A model generated the notes under the pieces. That model was not told the DNA's origin and made no database searches. It saw nothing but the letters and a program-made list of their open reading frames with translations. Shown here piece by piece: positions 17,809-26,860 of a stretch of DNA of 64,000 bases. How positions within the stretch are numbered: position 1 is the first letter of the stretch; each line of letters begins with the position of its first letter. This DNA comes from Rhodobacter aestuarii (GTDB taxonomy: Bacteria > Pseudomonadota > Alphaproteobacteria > Rhodobacterales > Rhodobacteraceae): NCBI RefSeq assembly GCF_900156655.1, contig NZ_FTOG01000001.1, positions 248,001-312,000 on the forward strand, given 5' to 3'. A program made the position numbers and the translations under genes.

Positions 17809-19128
17809 GTGAAGCGGATTGCGGGAATTGCCATTCTGGGCGCGGCCATGGCGCTTACGGCCTGTGAGCGTGAGGTGCATCTGGAAGGCGAGCGGCTTGA
17901 TCCGCGCGCGGTGCTGGGGGATGGCGGCGGGGCAGAGCCCGCAAGCGCGCTTGAGGCGGCCCGTCCGATTTCACTTCCCGCAGTCGTTGCCAATGCCGAT
18001 TGGCCGCAACGTGGGGGCAGTGCATCGCATGGGCTGATGAATGCTGCCATCGGGCAGGGGCTGACGCATGTCTGGTCCGCGCCGATCGGGCAGGGGCAAT
18101 CGCGCCGCTACCGCATTGCCGCCGCGCCTGTGGCGGCGGGTGGCAAGGTCTTCACGCTTGATAGCCGCGCGCAACTGACCGCGACCGCAACCTCGGGCGC
18201 CACGGTCTGGGCGACCGATATCGCCGCGCCGGGCGACCGCGATGATGATGCAACCGGTTCGGGTCTCGCCTATGCCGATGGCCGGATTTACGCGACCACG
18301 GGCTTTGCCGAACTCGTCGCCGTGGATGCGGCCAGCGGGGCGGTGGTCTGGCGGCAAAAGTTTGATGCGGGCATTGGCGGTGCGCCCACCGTGGCCGATG
18401 GCTCTGTTTATGTTCTGGCGCGCGATGGCTCGGCTTGGGCGATAGATGCGGCTGATGGCAAGGTGCAATGGCAAATGGGCGGCGTGCCGGGCAAAGCGGG
18501 CATGTCGGGCGTTTCGGCCCCGGCGATTGCTGGCAAAACGGTGATTTTCCCGTTTGCGACGGGCGAGATGGTCGCGGTGGAACGCGCCTCCGGCATGGGC
18601 GTTTGGCGCGCGCGGGTCGTGGGCGGGCGCACCGGGCGCGGCTATACGATTGTCTCTGACCTGACCGGCGATCCGGTCGTGGTTGGCAATACCGTCTATG
18701 CGGGCTCTTCTGCGGGGAAACTCGGTGCCTTTGATGCCACGAGCGGTATGCGGCTTTGGGGCGCCGATGAAGGCGCTGTGAGCCCGGTGCAAGTTGCTGG
18801 CGGCTCAATCTTCCTGATCTCGGACGAAGGCAAGCTGATGCGGCTGGACGCGTCGACGGGCGAAACGATCTGGTCCGAAGACTTGCCCTATTTCGTCAAA
18901 GACAAGATCAAGCGCCAAAACGAGATCCATGTGAACCTTGGCCCGGTATTGGCGGGGGGAAAGCTGTTTGTTGTTTCCTCTGACGGGCTGTTGCGCAGCT
19001 TCGATCCGGCCAATGGCGCGCTCATTGGGCAGGCCGAAATCCCCGGCGGGGCGGCGACCGATGCGATCGTTGCGGGCTCTACCCTTTATGTCGTTTCGCG
19101 CACGGGGCAATTGCACGCTTTCCGTTGA
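17809..19128 (+). CDS. bamB: Outer membrane assembly lipoprotein BamB-like, PQQ-repeat beta-propeller
   Basis: A 439-residue lipoprotein. The signal peptide MKRIAGIAILGAAMALTAC ends in a lipobox with Cys19. The mature part has repeated PQQ-type blades, for example GRIYATTGFAELVAVDAASGAVVW, GSVYVLARDGSAWAIDAADG and NTVYAGSSAGKLGAFDATSG. BamB belongs to the BAM complex that inserts outer-membrane beta-barrels. The GTG at 17809 is chosen because GGGGAGAG lies just upstream and the signal peptide starts there. The protein is longer than E. coli BamB, as is common in alphaproteobacteria. It sits between yfgM-like and der. Confidence 0.88.
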   Translation: MKRIAGIAILGAAMALTACEREVHLEGERLDPRAVLGDGGGAEPASALEAARPISLPAVVANADWPQRGGSASHGLMNAAIGQGLTHVWSAPIGQGQSRRYRIAAAPVAAGGKVFTLDSRAQLTATATSGATVWATDIAAPGDRDDDATGSGLAYADGRIYATTGFAELVAVDAASGAVVWRQKFDAGIGGAPTVADGSVYVLARDGSAWAIDAADGKVQWQMGGVPGKAGMSGVSAPAIAGKTVIFPFATGEMVAVERASGMGVWRARVVGGRTGRGYTIVSDLTGDPVVVGNTVYAGSSAGKLGAFDATSGMRLWGADEGAVSPVQVAGGSIFLISDEGKLMRLDASTGETIWSEDLPYFVKDKIKRQNEIHVNLGPVLAGGKLFVVSSDGLLRSFDPANGALIGQAEIPGGAATDAIVAGSTLYVVSRTGQLHAFR

Positions 19129-19189
19129 GGGAAAATCCGTGTAAGCGGGCGGCTTCACGCGCGGCTTTTGGCCGCGACAGGAGCATGAC

Positions 19190-20695
19190 ATGAGCTTTAC
19201 CCTTGCCATCGTAGGCCGCCCTAACGTTGGGAAATCGACCCTTTTCAATAGGTTGGTCGGCAAGCGGCTGGCGCTTGTCGATGATACGCCCGGTGTGACC
19301 CGCGATTTGCGCGAGGGCGATGCGCGGCTTGGCGATCTGCGTTTTGTGGTGATCGATTCGGCGGGGCTGGAGCTTGCCGAGGATGACAGCCTGCAAGGTC
19401 GGATGCGGCGGCTTACCGAGCGCGCGGTGGAGGAAGCGGATATCTGCCTCTTTCTCGTCGATGCGCGGGTGGGCGTGACCCCGGCCGATGAGATTTTTGC
19501 CGATATCCTGCGCAAGAAAAACGCCCATGTGATTTTGGCCGCGAACAAGGCCGAAGGCGCGGCGGGCGATGCGGGCGCTTTGGAGGCTTGGGGCCTTGGC
19601 CTTGGCGAGCCCATCCGTATTTCTGCAGAACATGGAGAGGGGCTGGACGATCTTTACGACGTGCTGCGCCCCTTGGCCGATGACTTTGCCGAGAGAAACG
19701 TCGCGCATATGCCCGAAGTGGATGTGACGCTTTCTGAGGAAGAAGCCGAGGAAGACGAAAGCGCGGTGCCGATGCCGACCGAGGCGCGTCCGCTTCAGCT
19801 TGCCGTGATTGGCCGCCCGAATGCGGGCAAATCGACCCTGATCAACAAGATCATCGGTGAAGATCGTTTGCTCACCGGGCCAGAGGCGGGCATCACCCGC
19901 GACGCGATTTCAGTCTCGACGAAGTTCATGGGCACGCCGATGCGGATCTGGGACACCGCTGGCATGCGCAAAAAGGCCAAGGTCTCGGGCAAGCTCGAGA
20001 AACTCTCGGTCGCCGATGGCCTGCGCGCGGTGCGCTTTGCCGAAGTGGTCGTGGTGCTTTTGGATGTGAACATTCCCTTTGAGGTGCAAGACCTGCGGAT
20101 CGCCGATTTCGCCGAGACCGAGGGGCGTGCCGTGGTTGTGGCCGCGAACAAATGGGATCTTGAGGAAGACAAACCCGAGAAGCTCAAAGAGCTGCGCGAG
20201 AATTTTGAACGCCTGCTGCCGCAGTTGCGTGGCGCGCCTTTGGTCACCGTTTCGGCGAAAACCGGCAAGGGGCTTGATCGGCTGCACAATGCGATCTTGA
20301 AGGCCTATGAGGTGTGGAACCGCCGCGTCTCCACCGCAAAGCTGAACCAATGGCTGATCGCGATGACCGAGGCGCACCCGCCGCCCGCGCCGGGCGGGCG
20401 CCGCATCAAACTGCGCTATATCACCCAAGCGAAAACCCGCCCGCCGGGGTTTGTGATCAAGGCGACCCATACCGATCAGATCCCGGAAAGCTATGGGCGC
20501 TATCTGGTCAATGGGTTGCGCGCCGATTTTGACATGCCCGGCACGCCGATCCGGATTTACTTCCGCGACCAAGGCAGCGCGAACCCCTATAAGGATCGCA
20601 AAAAGTCGATCCCTTCGCGGCTGACCAAGCACGTGGAGAAGAAAAAGCACACCGCGCGCAAAGAAAAGGGCCTGCCCTCCAAGCCGAAAGGCTAA
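19190..20695 (+). CDS. der: Ribosome biogenesis GTPase Der (EngA)
   Basis: A 501-residue protein with two consecutive GTPase domains. The first has GRPNVGKST near residue 7 and DTPGVT; the second has GRPNAGKST near residue 206, DTAGM and NKWD. A C-terminal KH-like domain ([20 protein letters not shown]) follows, with a Lys/Arg-rich tail. Der acts in 50S subunit maturation and is essential in most bacteria. An acidic linker ([11 protein letters not shown]) joins the two G domains. It ends the yfgM-bamB-der group. Confidence 0.96.
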   Translation: MSFTLAIVGRPNVGKSTLFNRLVGKRLALVDDTPGVTRDLREGDARLGDLRFVVIDSAGLELAEDDSLQGRMRRLTERAVEEADICLFLVDARVGVTPADEIFADILRKKNAHVILAANKAEGAAGDAGALEAWGLGLGEPIRISAEHGEGLDDLYDVLRPLADDFAERNVAHMPEVDVTLSEEEAEEDESAVPMPTEARPLQLAVIGRPNAGKSTLINKIIGEDRLLTGPEAGITRDAISVSTKFMGTPMRIWDTAGMRKKAKVSGKLEKLSVADGLRAVRFAEVVVVLLDVNIPFEVQDLRIADFAETEGRAVVVAANKWDLEEDKPEKLKELRENFERLLPQLRGAPLVTVSAKTGKGLDRLHNAILKAYEVWNRRVSTAKLNQWLIAMTEAHPPPAPGGRRIKLRYITQAKTRPPGFVIKATHTDQIPESYGRYLVNGLRADFDMPGTPIRIYFRDQGSANPYKDRKKSIPSRLTKHVEKKKHTARKEKGLPSKPKG

Positions 20696-20803
20696 ACGGG
20701 GCGCCCTTGGCGTGATTTGAAAAGCGCAAATCTGTCTCCTTCTCCGCCCCTTGCCGGGGCGGATGGGGCTGGTATCGTGGCACGGTCCAGACCGGAGACC
20801 CGA

Positions 20804-21964
20804 ATGCGCGCCGACATCCTTGATCCGCAAGCCCTTGAGGCATTGACCGCATGGCGGCGCGCGCGGCATGCCGCGCCCGAGTTGTCTGGCCATGAGGTGG
20901 AGACCGCGCGGCAGGTTTGCGCGGCCTTGCAAGAAACCCGCCCCGATACGTTGCTGTCTGGGCTTGGGGGCAATGGGGTGGCGGCGGTTTATGAAGGCGC
21001 GGTACCGGGGCCGAGTGTGATGATCCGCTGCGAGTTGGACGGTTTGCCGATTGCAGAAATTGGTACGCATCCGCACCGCTCAACCGTGCCGGGGCAGGGG
21101 CATCTGTGCGGGCATGATGGCCATATGGCGATTGTGCTTGGCGTGGCCCGCTGGCTGGGCATGCATCGGCCCGCGCGGGGGCGCGCTATCTTGCTTTTTC
21201 AGCCCGCCGAAGAAGATGGCTCCGGCGCTGCGGCGGTGTTGGCCGATCCGAAATTTGCGCCGTTGCGCCCCGATCTGGCTTTGGCATTGCACAATTATCC
21301 GGGGCTGCCCTTGGGCGCTGCGGTGGTGCGCGATGGGGTGGCCCATTGCGCCTCGCGCGGCATGAAGATCGTTCTTGAGGGGCGCACCGCGCACGCCGCG
21401 CAGCCCGATTTGGGGCTCTCGCCGGGGCCGGTTTTGGCGCGGCTGATCGAGCGGCTGCCGGGGCTCAGTCAGGGGCACAGCCCGGAGGAAGAGGTTTTCG
21501 CATTGGTCACGGTCACCCATGCAAGCCTTGGCGCGCCAAGTTTTGGCATCGCGCCGGGGCGGGCGGAGCTTTGGGTGACTTTGCGCACCCGCACAGATGC
21601 GGGGATGCAGCAACTGACCGAAGCGGTCGAAGAATTGATCGCGGCAGAAGTCACCGCCGCGGGGCTGCGCGCCCAACACGAATGGCATGACGTGTTTCGC
21701 CATTGCGAAAACGCGCCCGAGGCGGTGGCGGTCTTCACCCGGGCGATGCAGGCGGCGGGCATCCCCGCCACCGATCTGGATCTGCCGATGCGCGCCTCCG
21801 AAGATTTTGGCCGGTTTTCGGACCTTTGCCCGGCGGCTATGTTGCTTTTGGGCGCGGGGGAGGAATGCGCGCCGCTGCATGCGCCCGATTACGACTTTCC
21901 CGATGCACTGATCGAGCCGGGGGTGGCGCTGTTCACCGCTGCCTTGCGCGCGCAGCTTTTTTAG
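20804..21964 (+). CDS. M20 family amidohydrolase (aminoacylase/hippurate hydrolase type)
   Basis: A 386-residue metallohydrolase. GQGHLCGHDGHMAIVLGVA gives the CGHDGH metal motif, LLFQPAEEDGSGA the catalytic Glu pair, LALHNYPGLPLG the next His, and the dimerisation domain follows with EGRTAHAAQPDLG. The subfamily hydrolyses N-acyl amino acids or similar amides; the substrate cannot be read from sequence. The ATG at 20804 follows GGAGACCCGA. The gene converges on the histidine kinase gene and their stops overlap by 4 bp. Confidence 0.87.
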   Translation: MRADILDPQALEALTAWRRARHAAPELSGHEVETARQVCAALQETRPDTLLSGLGGNGVAAVYEGAVPGPSVMIRCELDGLPIAEIGTHPHRSTVPGQGHLCGHDGHMAIVLGVARWLGMHRPARGRAILLFQPAEEDGSGAAAVLADPKFAPLRPDLALALHNYPGLPLGAAVVRDGVAHCASRGMKIVLEGRTAHAAQPDLGLSPGPVLARLIERLPGLSQGHSPEEEVFALVTVTHASLGAPSFGIAPGRAELWVTLRTRTDAGMQQLTEAVEELIAAEVTAAGLRAQHEWHDVFRHCENAPEAVAVFTRAMQAAGIPATDLDLPMRASEDFGRFSDLCPAAMLLLGAGEECAPLHAPDYDFPDALIEPGVALFTAALRAQLF

Positions 21965-24033
21965 GCGCGCGGCACGCGCAGGGTGAAGGTGGTGCCTGCG
22001 CCCGGCGCGCTTTCAAAGCTCAGCCCGCAGCCGCTCATTTCGGCAAAGCGGCGCGCCAAGGCAAGCCCGACGCCCGCGCCGTCAATGGTGCTGTTTTCAT
22101 GGCCAAGCCGCTGGAACGCCTCAAAAACCGTTTCATGGTCTTCGGGGGCAATACCGATCCCACTATCGGTGACGCGGATCGCCAGATCGTTGCTGCTCTC
22201 TTGATCGAACGAGACCACGACCGCCCCGCCCTCAATATTGTATTTCACCGCATTTGAGATCAGTTGGTCGAGGATGCGGACCAACACTTCGCTGTCGCAG
22301 CGCACTTGGGGCAGGGTGTCGGGCGCTTCAATGCGCATCGTAAGCCCCATTCGCGCCGCTTCGGGGGCCATCACCTGCAAGGCGGTTTCGACAAGCGGCA
22401 GCACGTCAATCGGTTCGGCTTTCAACTGTATGTCTTGGCGTTCAAGCCGGCTGAGATCGAGCACCATCTCCACCAGCCGCACCAGCGTCCAGCCCGCTTT
22501 GGAGATCGCTTTCACCTGTGCGAGCCGCGCCCCGTCAAGCCGCTGCCCGGCAGAGCCTTCCAGCAGATCGGCATAGCCAATGATCGCGGTCAGCGGCGTG
22601 CGCAACTCATGGCTCATCGCCGATAGGAAGTCCGATTTCGCCCGGTTCACCGCATCAAGTTTATCGCCCATTTTGACCAGATGCTCGGCCACGCGCTGCA
22701 ATTCAGTGATTTCCGATTGCCCCGGATCATCAAGCGTGCCGCCTTGGGCAATCACCGCCATCCGGCCTTCAAACGCATTGAGCGGTTCGGCAACGCGGTC
22801 GCTCATCTTCTTGGAGCGGCGCCAGAGCACGGCAAAAAAGATCGCGTAGAAGATCACCAAAATGCCGACCATCGTTTGGCTCACGAAGGACAATTGACTG
22901 CGCAAAGACGTGGATTCCGTCAAGATGCGGTCCTCATGGGTCAGCACCAAAAGCTGCCAATTCGGCCCGGCAACGGTCGACCACGCCGCAAACATCGGTT
23001 CATCAAGCGTGATGCGGCGCAGCCCCTCGGCCTCGGCGCGCATTTCTTTGGCAAGCCCGGAAAGCATGTGCTTGGTGAAGATGTTGAACTCTGCCGGTTT
23101 GAACGTATCGGCCAAGATCGCTTCTTCATATTTGTGGCCAACCAATTCGGTCAGCCCAAGGTCGCTTTCGCCCTCGGGCGGCAGGGCAAGGATCGTCCCG
23201 TCGCGCCCCACCAAAACCGCATAGCCATCGCCGGGCAGCGCGATATTCAGCACGCGCTCAACAATCGTGCTAATGGTGACGTCAATCCCGACCACGGCTT
23301 CGAGCTTGTCTGGGCCATAGACCGGCGCGATGGACGACACCATCCAGCCACCGCCTGCCGGGTCGACATAGGCATCGGTCCAGACCGGTTTGCGCTCCGG
23401 GTTATGGGCGGCATCAGCCTCATAATAGAAGTTGTAGCTTGGGATATCCATTTTCGGCGCATAGACGCCGCGCACGTCAAACCATGGATAGATCCGGTTA
23501 TAGCTGTCCCATGTGTTGAGATAGATCTGCGCGATCAGCGGATCGGCCTGCTGGATCGAGCGCATCAGCGGGTCAAGCGGCACTGTGCGCCAGACCTTCT
23601 CTTTCTCGGCAGGGCCTACGGGCACAAAGCCAGAATAAAAGACTGCCGAGCCGCCATTATCTGCGGTGGTGACAAAGGCGCCCTCTGCGGTCATCGCGTG
23701 GCGACCCTTTTCGGCGGCGCTGACGGTCGCGGGCGTGGCAAGCGCGCGCCCGGTTTCTTCGGCATAGACTTTGGTCAGCGCCGAAATCGCATCAAGCCGA
23801 TGGGCGATGATATTCGCCTCGCGCGTGGCAGCGTCGCGCAGCCCGTCTGACGAAATTTGCGTGATGGCGGCGGCGGAGCGTTCATAGACCACCTGATTGG
23901 TGGCCCAGTAGATCGAGAGAAACCCGAGTTCGATCAGCAAAAGCGGGACAAGTGCCGCGCGCACATAGGCGCGCCACAACCATGTCTTCAGAGGCACCGG
24001 CGCCGGTGCCCTTGCCTTGCCAAACAGTCTCAC
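21961..24033 (-). CDS. Membrane sensor histidine kinase with extracytoplasmic Cache-type domain
   Basis: A 690-residue protein. Membrane helix 1 (AALVPLLLIELGFLSIYWATN) and helix 2 (FVSQTMVGILVIFYAIFFAVLW) enclose a periplasmic region of about 350 residues resembling a double Cache sensor (VSSIAPVYGPDKLEAVVGID). A HAMP-like stretch, HisKA (SAMSHELRTPLTAIIGYADLL, phospho-acceptor His) and HATPase (DQLISNAVKYN, DSGIGI, GVGLALARRFAE) follow. No response regulator is adjacent, so it is an orphan kinase. The GTG at 24033 is chosen over upstream starts because AGGGGGG lies 6 bases before it. Confidence 0.85.
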   Translation of the reverse strand: MRLFGKARAPAPVPLKTWLWRAYVRAALVPLLLIELGFLSIYWATNQVVYERSAAAITQISSDGLRDAATREANIIAHRLDAISALTKVYAEETGRALATPATVSAAEKGRHAMTAEGAFVTTADNGGSAVFYSGFVPVGPAEKEKVWRTVPLDPLMRSIQQADPLIAQIYLNTWDSYNRIYPWFDVRGVYAPKMDIPSYNFYYEADAAHNPERKPVWTDAYVDPAGGGWMVSSIAPVYGPDKLEAVVGIDVTISTIVERVLNIALPGDGYAVLVGRDGTILALPPEGESDLGLTELVGHKYEEAILADTFKPAEFNIFTKHMLSGLAKEMRAEAEGLRRITLDEPMFAAWSTVAGPNWQLLVLTHEDRILTESTSLRSQLSFVSQTMVGILVIFYAIFFAVLWRRSKKMSDRVAEPLNAFEGRMAVIAQGGTLDDPGQSEITELQRVAEHLVKMGDKLDAVNRAKSDFLSAMSHELRTPLTAIIGYADLLEGSAGQRLDGARLAQVKAISKAGWTLVRLVEMVLDLSRLERQDIQLKAEPIDVLPLVETALQVMAPEAARMGLTMRIEAPDTLPQVRCDSEVLVRILDQLISNAVKYNIEGGAVVVSFDQESSNDLAIRVTDSGIGIAPEDHETVFEAFQRLGHENSTIDGAGVGLALARRFAEMSGCGLSFESAPGAGTTFTLRVPRA

Positions 24034-24160
24034 GCGCACCCCCCTGCGCCCCCAAGCCCTACCTAGTCCTCTTGGGGCTAGCACGAAAGAGTCGCTAAAG
24101 TATGGAAAGGGCTGCGGGCCAATCTGTCGCAATTAAAACAATTCAAAAGGCTTCTGCCCA

Positions 24161-24191
24161 AAGAAAAAGCCCCGTGCGGACACGGGGCTTT
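24161..24191 (-). terminator. Rho-independent terminator after the BAX inhibitor-1 gene
   Basis: Read on the minus strand, the stem AAAGCCCCGTG-TCCG-CACGGGGCTTT runs into TTTTTCTTT. It starts 28 bp beyond the stop codon of the gene at 24219-24938. Confidence 0.88.
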
Positions 24192-24218
24192 CCGGAGGTG
24201 CTGCGGGGAGGCGCGTTG

Positions 24219-24938
24219 TTATTCGCGGTTGCCCAGGAACTGCAGCAAGAACATGAAGAGGTTCAGGAAGTCGAGGTAGAGCTGCAAAGCGCCCAAGATC
24301 GCCGCCTTGCCAAGGAAGTCGGAATCGCTGTGCGCGAGTTGCAGATAGGTGTTTTTGATGTTTTGCGTGTCGTAAGCGGTCAGACCGGCAAAGATCAGCA
24401 CACCCAGCACCGAGATTGCAAATTGCAGCGCGCTCGAGGCGATGAAGATGTTCAGGATCGAGGCGATCACCAGACCGACAACGCCCATCATCAGGAACGA
24501 GCCAAACGCGCTCAGGTTGCGCTTCGTGGTGTAGCCGTAAAGCGAGAGCGAGGCGAAGGCGATCGCTGTCACCAAGAAGGTCTGGGCGATCGAAATGCCG
24601 GTATAGGCTTTGAAGATGAAGCTGATCGACAGGCCCATCAGCGCCGAATAGCCAATGAAGACCATTTGAGCGGTTTGCGTCGACATTTTGTGGATCATCG
24701 CGCCGAAGGCAAAGACAACGGCCAGCGGCGCCAGCATCACCACCCATTTGATCGGGGTGCCGAAGATCGCAGCAATCAGTTGGTCGTTGGTACCCACGCC
24801 AAAGGCGACCGCACCGGTGATCAACATCGCCAGCGACATCAGCCCATAGACTTTGTTCATGTGGGCGCGCAGCCCCTCGTCGATGCGGGCCGCATTGCCC
24901 GCGACCGATCGGGCGCGCATGGTATTGAAATCAGCCAT
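24219..24938 (-). CDS. BAX inhibitor-1 (YccA/YbhL) family membrane protein
   Basis: A 239-residue protein with seven predicted membrane helices. The family signature is present in the middle and end: YSALMGLSISFIFKAYTG, GLTAYDTQNIK and ALQLYLDFLNLFMFLLQFLG. Related proteins act as pH-sensitive calcium leaks or modulate FtsH-dependent quality control. The ATG at 24938 has AAGGAGG upstream. It is monocistronic with its own terminator, 185 bp from the histidine kinase start. Confidence 0.93.
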   Translation of the reverse strand: MADFNTMRARSVAGNAARIDEGLRAHMNKVYGLMSLAMLITGAVAFGVGTNDQLIAAIFGTPIKWVVMLAPLAVVFAFGAMIHKMSTQTAQMVFIGYSALMGLSISFIFKAYTGISIAQTFLVTAIAFASLSLYGYTTKRNLSAFGSFLMMGVVGLVIASILNIFIASSALQFAISVLGVLIFAGLTAYDTQNIKNTYLQLAHSDSDFLGKAAILGALQLYLDFLNLFMFLLQFLGNRE

Positions 24939-25083
24939 CGAGTGCCTCCTTGAAGATCATGGCGGCGCTTGTTCGGCACCGCTTCAGGGTGTCATTTGGG
25001 AAAGGCGGGGGCAGGTTTCAAGAAGTTTCCGCCGGATTTTGGCGCCAATTTTCCCGTCTTTTGCCCCGACCTTGCGGCAGTCG

Positions 25084-26043
25084 TCACCGCATCGTGACGA
25101 CAATCTTTCCGGTGGAGCGGCGCGTGCGCAGCATCTCCAACGCCTCTTCCACCTGATCGAGCGGGAAGGTGGCGGAAATATGGGGCTTTAAGCTGCCATC
25201 TGCGGCCAAAGCGAACAACTCTTGCATCGAGCGGCGCAGTGCCGCGGGGTCCAGTTTCAGATAACCGCCCCAATAAAGGCCGTGGACTTCAAGGTTCTTC
25301 ACGAGCGCGTGATTGAGCTTTAGCTCGGGCTGTTCGCCACCCGCGAAGCCAATCACCAAGAACCGTCCGCCGGGTCTCAGCGCGCCAAAGCCCGCCGTGC
25401 CCAAAGCGCCGCCCACCGCGTCATAGACCACATCCGCACCGCCAAGGTCTTTCAGCGCGGCCTTCAGATCGGGCGTTTCGGCATCCAGCACCTCCGCCGC
25501 GCCTGCGGCTTTGGCGACGGCGAGCTTTTCCAGCCCGCGCGCCACCGCAATCACCCGCGCGCCCATCCGCGCGCCAATTTCCACCGCCGTCAGCCCCACG
25601 CCGCCTGCCGCGCCCAGAACCACAAGCGTTTCCCCCGGTGCCAGCCGCGCGCGCTGGGTGAGTGCGAGATGCGATGTGCCATAAGCGATTTGAAAAGCGG
25701 CTGCCGTTTCAAAGCTGATCGTTTCGGGCAGCACGGTGCAGCGCGCCTCCGCAAACACGCCCGCCTCGGCCAGCCCGCCTTGCCCGGCATAAATCGCAAC
25801 CCGCGTTCCGGGGGCAAGCGTTGTGCACGGCCCGGCAGCGGTGACCGTGCCTGCCGCCTCAAGCCCCAGCACGAAGGGCAGGGGGGGCGTATCTTGATAC
25901 TTGCCCGCACACATCAAGAGATCGGCAAAGTTCAGCCCGCAAGCGGCGATCTCTACCGCCACTTCGCCCGGTCCGGGGGCGGGCAGGGGGCGGTCTGTCA
26001 GCCGCGGCGGGGCGTCATGGGCGGTCACTTCATAGGCGCGCAT
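25084..26043 (-). CDS. Quinone oxidoreductase-like NADPH oxidoreductase (MDR superfamily, zinc-free)
   Basis: A 319-residue medium-chain dehydrogenase/reductase. CGLNFADLLMCAGKYQ is the quinone oxidoreductase N-terminal motif, LVLGAAGGVGLTAVEIGARMGARVIAVA the NADPH-binding fold, and GRFLVIGFAGGEQPELKLNHALVKN follows. Cysteines for structural zinc are missing, as in the QOR group. The MRAYEVTAHDAPPRL start at 26043 is chosen over an upstream in-frame start because it matches family N-termini. Likely activity is reduction of quinones or enones; the substrate is unknown. It is divergent from the XRE regulator with 372 bp between. Confidence 0.87.
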   Translation of the reverse strand: MRAYEVTAHDAPPRLTDRPLPAPGPGEVAVEIAACGLNFADLLMCAGKYQDTPPLPFVLGLEAAGTVTAAGPCTTLAPGTRVAIYAGQGGLAEAGVFAEARCTVLPETISFETAAAFQIAYGTSHLALTQRARLAPGETLVVLGAAGGVGLTAVEIGARMGARVIAVARGLEKLAVAKAAGAAEVLDAETPDLKAALKDLGGADVVYDAVGGALGTAGFGALRPGGRFLVIGFAGGEQPELKLNHALVKNLEVHGLYWGGYLKLDPAALRRSMQELFALAADGSLKPHISATFPLDQVEEALEMLRTRRSTGKIVVTMR

Positions 26044-26193
26044 TGGGTCCGGTTCCTTGCTCTTATGGTGACGATAACGGTGCAAAGGCGTTCCGACCAG
26101 CCCCGATGGACTGCACTGTCTGGTTCAGGGTGAGGCGACTGCGGGGGGTGTCCGAATCAACCTGTGCGAGAATGCAAAAGTGACGCAAGGGTA

Positions 26194-26229
26194 GTTGCAG
26201 CTTGCATTGCAACTTGCAAAACATCTTGC
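26194..26229. repeat. CTTGC direct repeats at 12-bp period, with GTTGCA/TGCAAC palindrome
   Basis: CTTGC occurs at 26201, 26213 and 26225, exactly 12 bp apart. The same stretch contains the inverted pair GTTGCA (26194-26199) and TGCAAC (26208-26213). The regular phasing suggests tandem binding of a regulator upstream of the XRE gene. Function is unknown. Confidence 0.45.
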
Positions 26230-26277
26230 GGATGAAAGGCTTTTCGGCGGTGCGCCTTTGGGCTGTTTACGATGTTT

Positions 26278-26298
26278 GATTGACAAACTGGGTCAATC
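26278..26298. promoter_or_regulatory. GATTGAC-N7-GTCAATC palindrome upstream of the XRE regulator
   Basis: Two perfect 7-bp arms flank a 7-bp centre, 118 bp before the ATG of the regulator. The left arm includes TTGACA (26280-26285), a consensus -35 hexamer, although no good -10 follows at 17 bp. It is a candidate operator, perhaps for autoregulation. Confidence 0.45.
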
Positions 26299-26415
26299 GG
26301 CGCCAACTTTTGGTCTAGTAACTATCTTTTTTGCTAGGTTTTTGTGTTTGAGGCCGAACTCTCTTTTTTCGTCGTGTTATTCTGAGGACCGAAGTGATTT
26401 TCCGGGGAAGTGGGA

Positions 26416-26778
26416 ATGAAGCATCCAGTTGATGTCCATGTGGGCAAACGTATCCGTCATCGCCGCTGGATGGTGGGGGTAACGCAACAACAGCTGGCCG
26501 ATAAGGTTGGCATCAAGTTTCAGCAGATCCAAAAGTATGAAACCGGGATGAACCGCGTTTCAGCTTCGCGGCTGTGGGATATCGCCGATGCGCTTGACGT
26601 GCCGGTGTCGTTCTTCTTCGAAGGGCTTGCGGGCGAAGAGCCCGAGGCCAGTAGCAGAGAAGGCGATCTTTTCTCCGACAAAGAAGCCTTGGCACTGGTG
26701 CGGTCGTATTACGCGATCCCGGAAGAACAGCGTCGTCGGCTCTTTGAACTCGCGAAGGTGCTTTCGAACGTGGCTTGA
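26416..26778 (+). CDS. XRE family helix-turn-helix transcriptional regulator
   Basis: A 120-residue DNA-binding protein. The HTH_3 domain spans residues about 10-65: VGKRIRHRRWMVGVTQQQLADKVGIKFQQIQKYETGMNRVSASRLWDIADALDVP. A C-terminal helical part ends EEQRRRLFELAKVLSNVA. Closely similar short XRE proteins with the KRIRHRRW and KFQQIQKYETG motifs are widespread in alphaproteobacteria and are often involved in cell-cycle or developmental control. The ATG at 26416 is preferred to a GTG 6 bases earlier. A perfect terminator follows. Confidence 0.88.
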   Translation: MKHPVDVHVGKRIRHRRWMVGVTQQQLADKVGIKFQQIQKYETGMNRVSASRLWDIADALDVPVSFFFEGLAGEEPEASSREGDLFSDKEALALVRSYYAIPEEQRRRLFELAKVLSNVA

Positions 26779-26806
26779 TCCGCTGCGGCCGAAAGGTTTT
26801 AAGAAC

Positions 26807-26836
26807 GGGGAGCGGAAACGCTCCCCTTTCTTTTTG
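26807..26836 (+). terminator. Rho-independent terminator after the XRE regulator
   Basis: The stem GGGGAGCG with a GAAA tetraloop and CGCTCCCC is followed by TTTCTTTTT. It separates the regulator from hisN. Confidence 0.92.
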
Positions 26837-26860
26837 CCCACTCGCTTTCGGAGTTATCTC

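Larger units (their letters stand above)
26044..26415. other. Long divergent intergenic region
   Basis: This 372-bp gap separates the oxidoreductase from the XRE regulator and is more AT-rich than its surroundings, especially after 26270. It holds a CTTGC repeat cluster and a 7-bp-arm palindrome, listed separately. A TTG-initiated frame at 26195-26419 has no ribosome site and no coding look. I see no RNA gene here. Confidence 0.6.

Noticed and set aside
26195-26419. Open frame before the XRE regulator
   Set aside because: TTG start without a ribosome site, runs over the palindrome and into the XRE start, and has no recognisable sequence.
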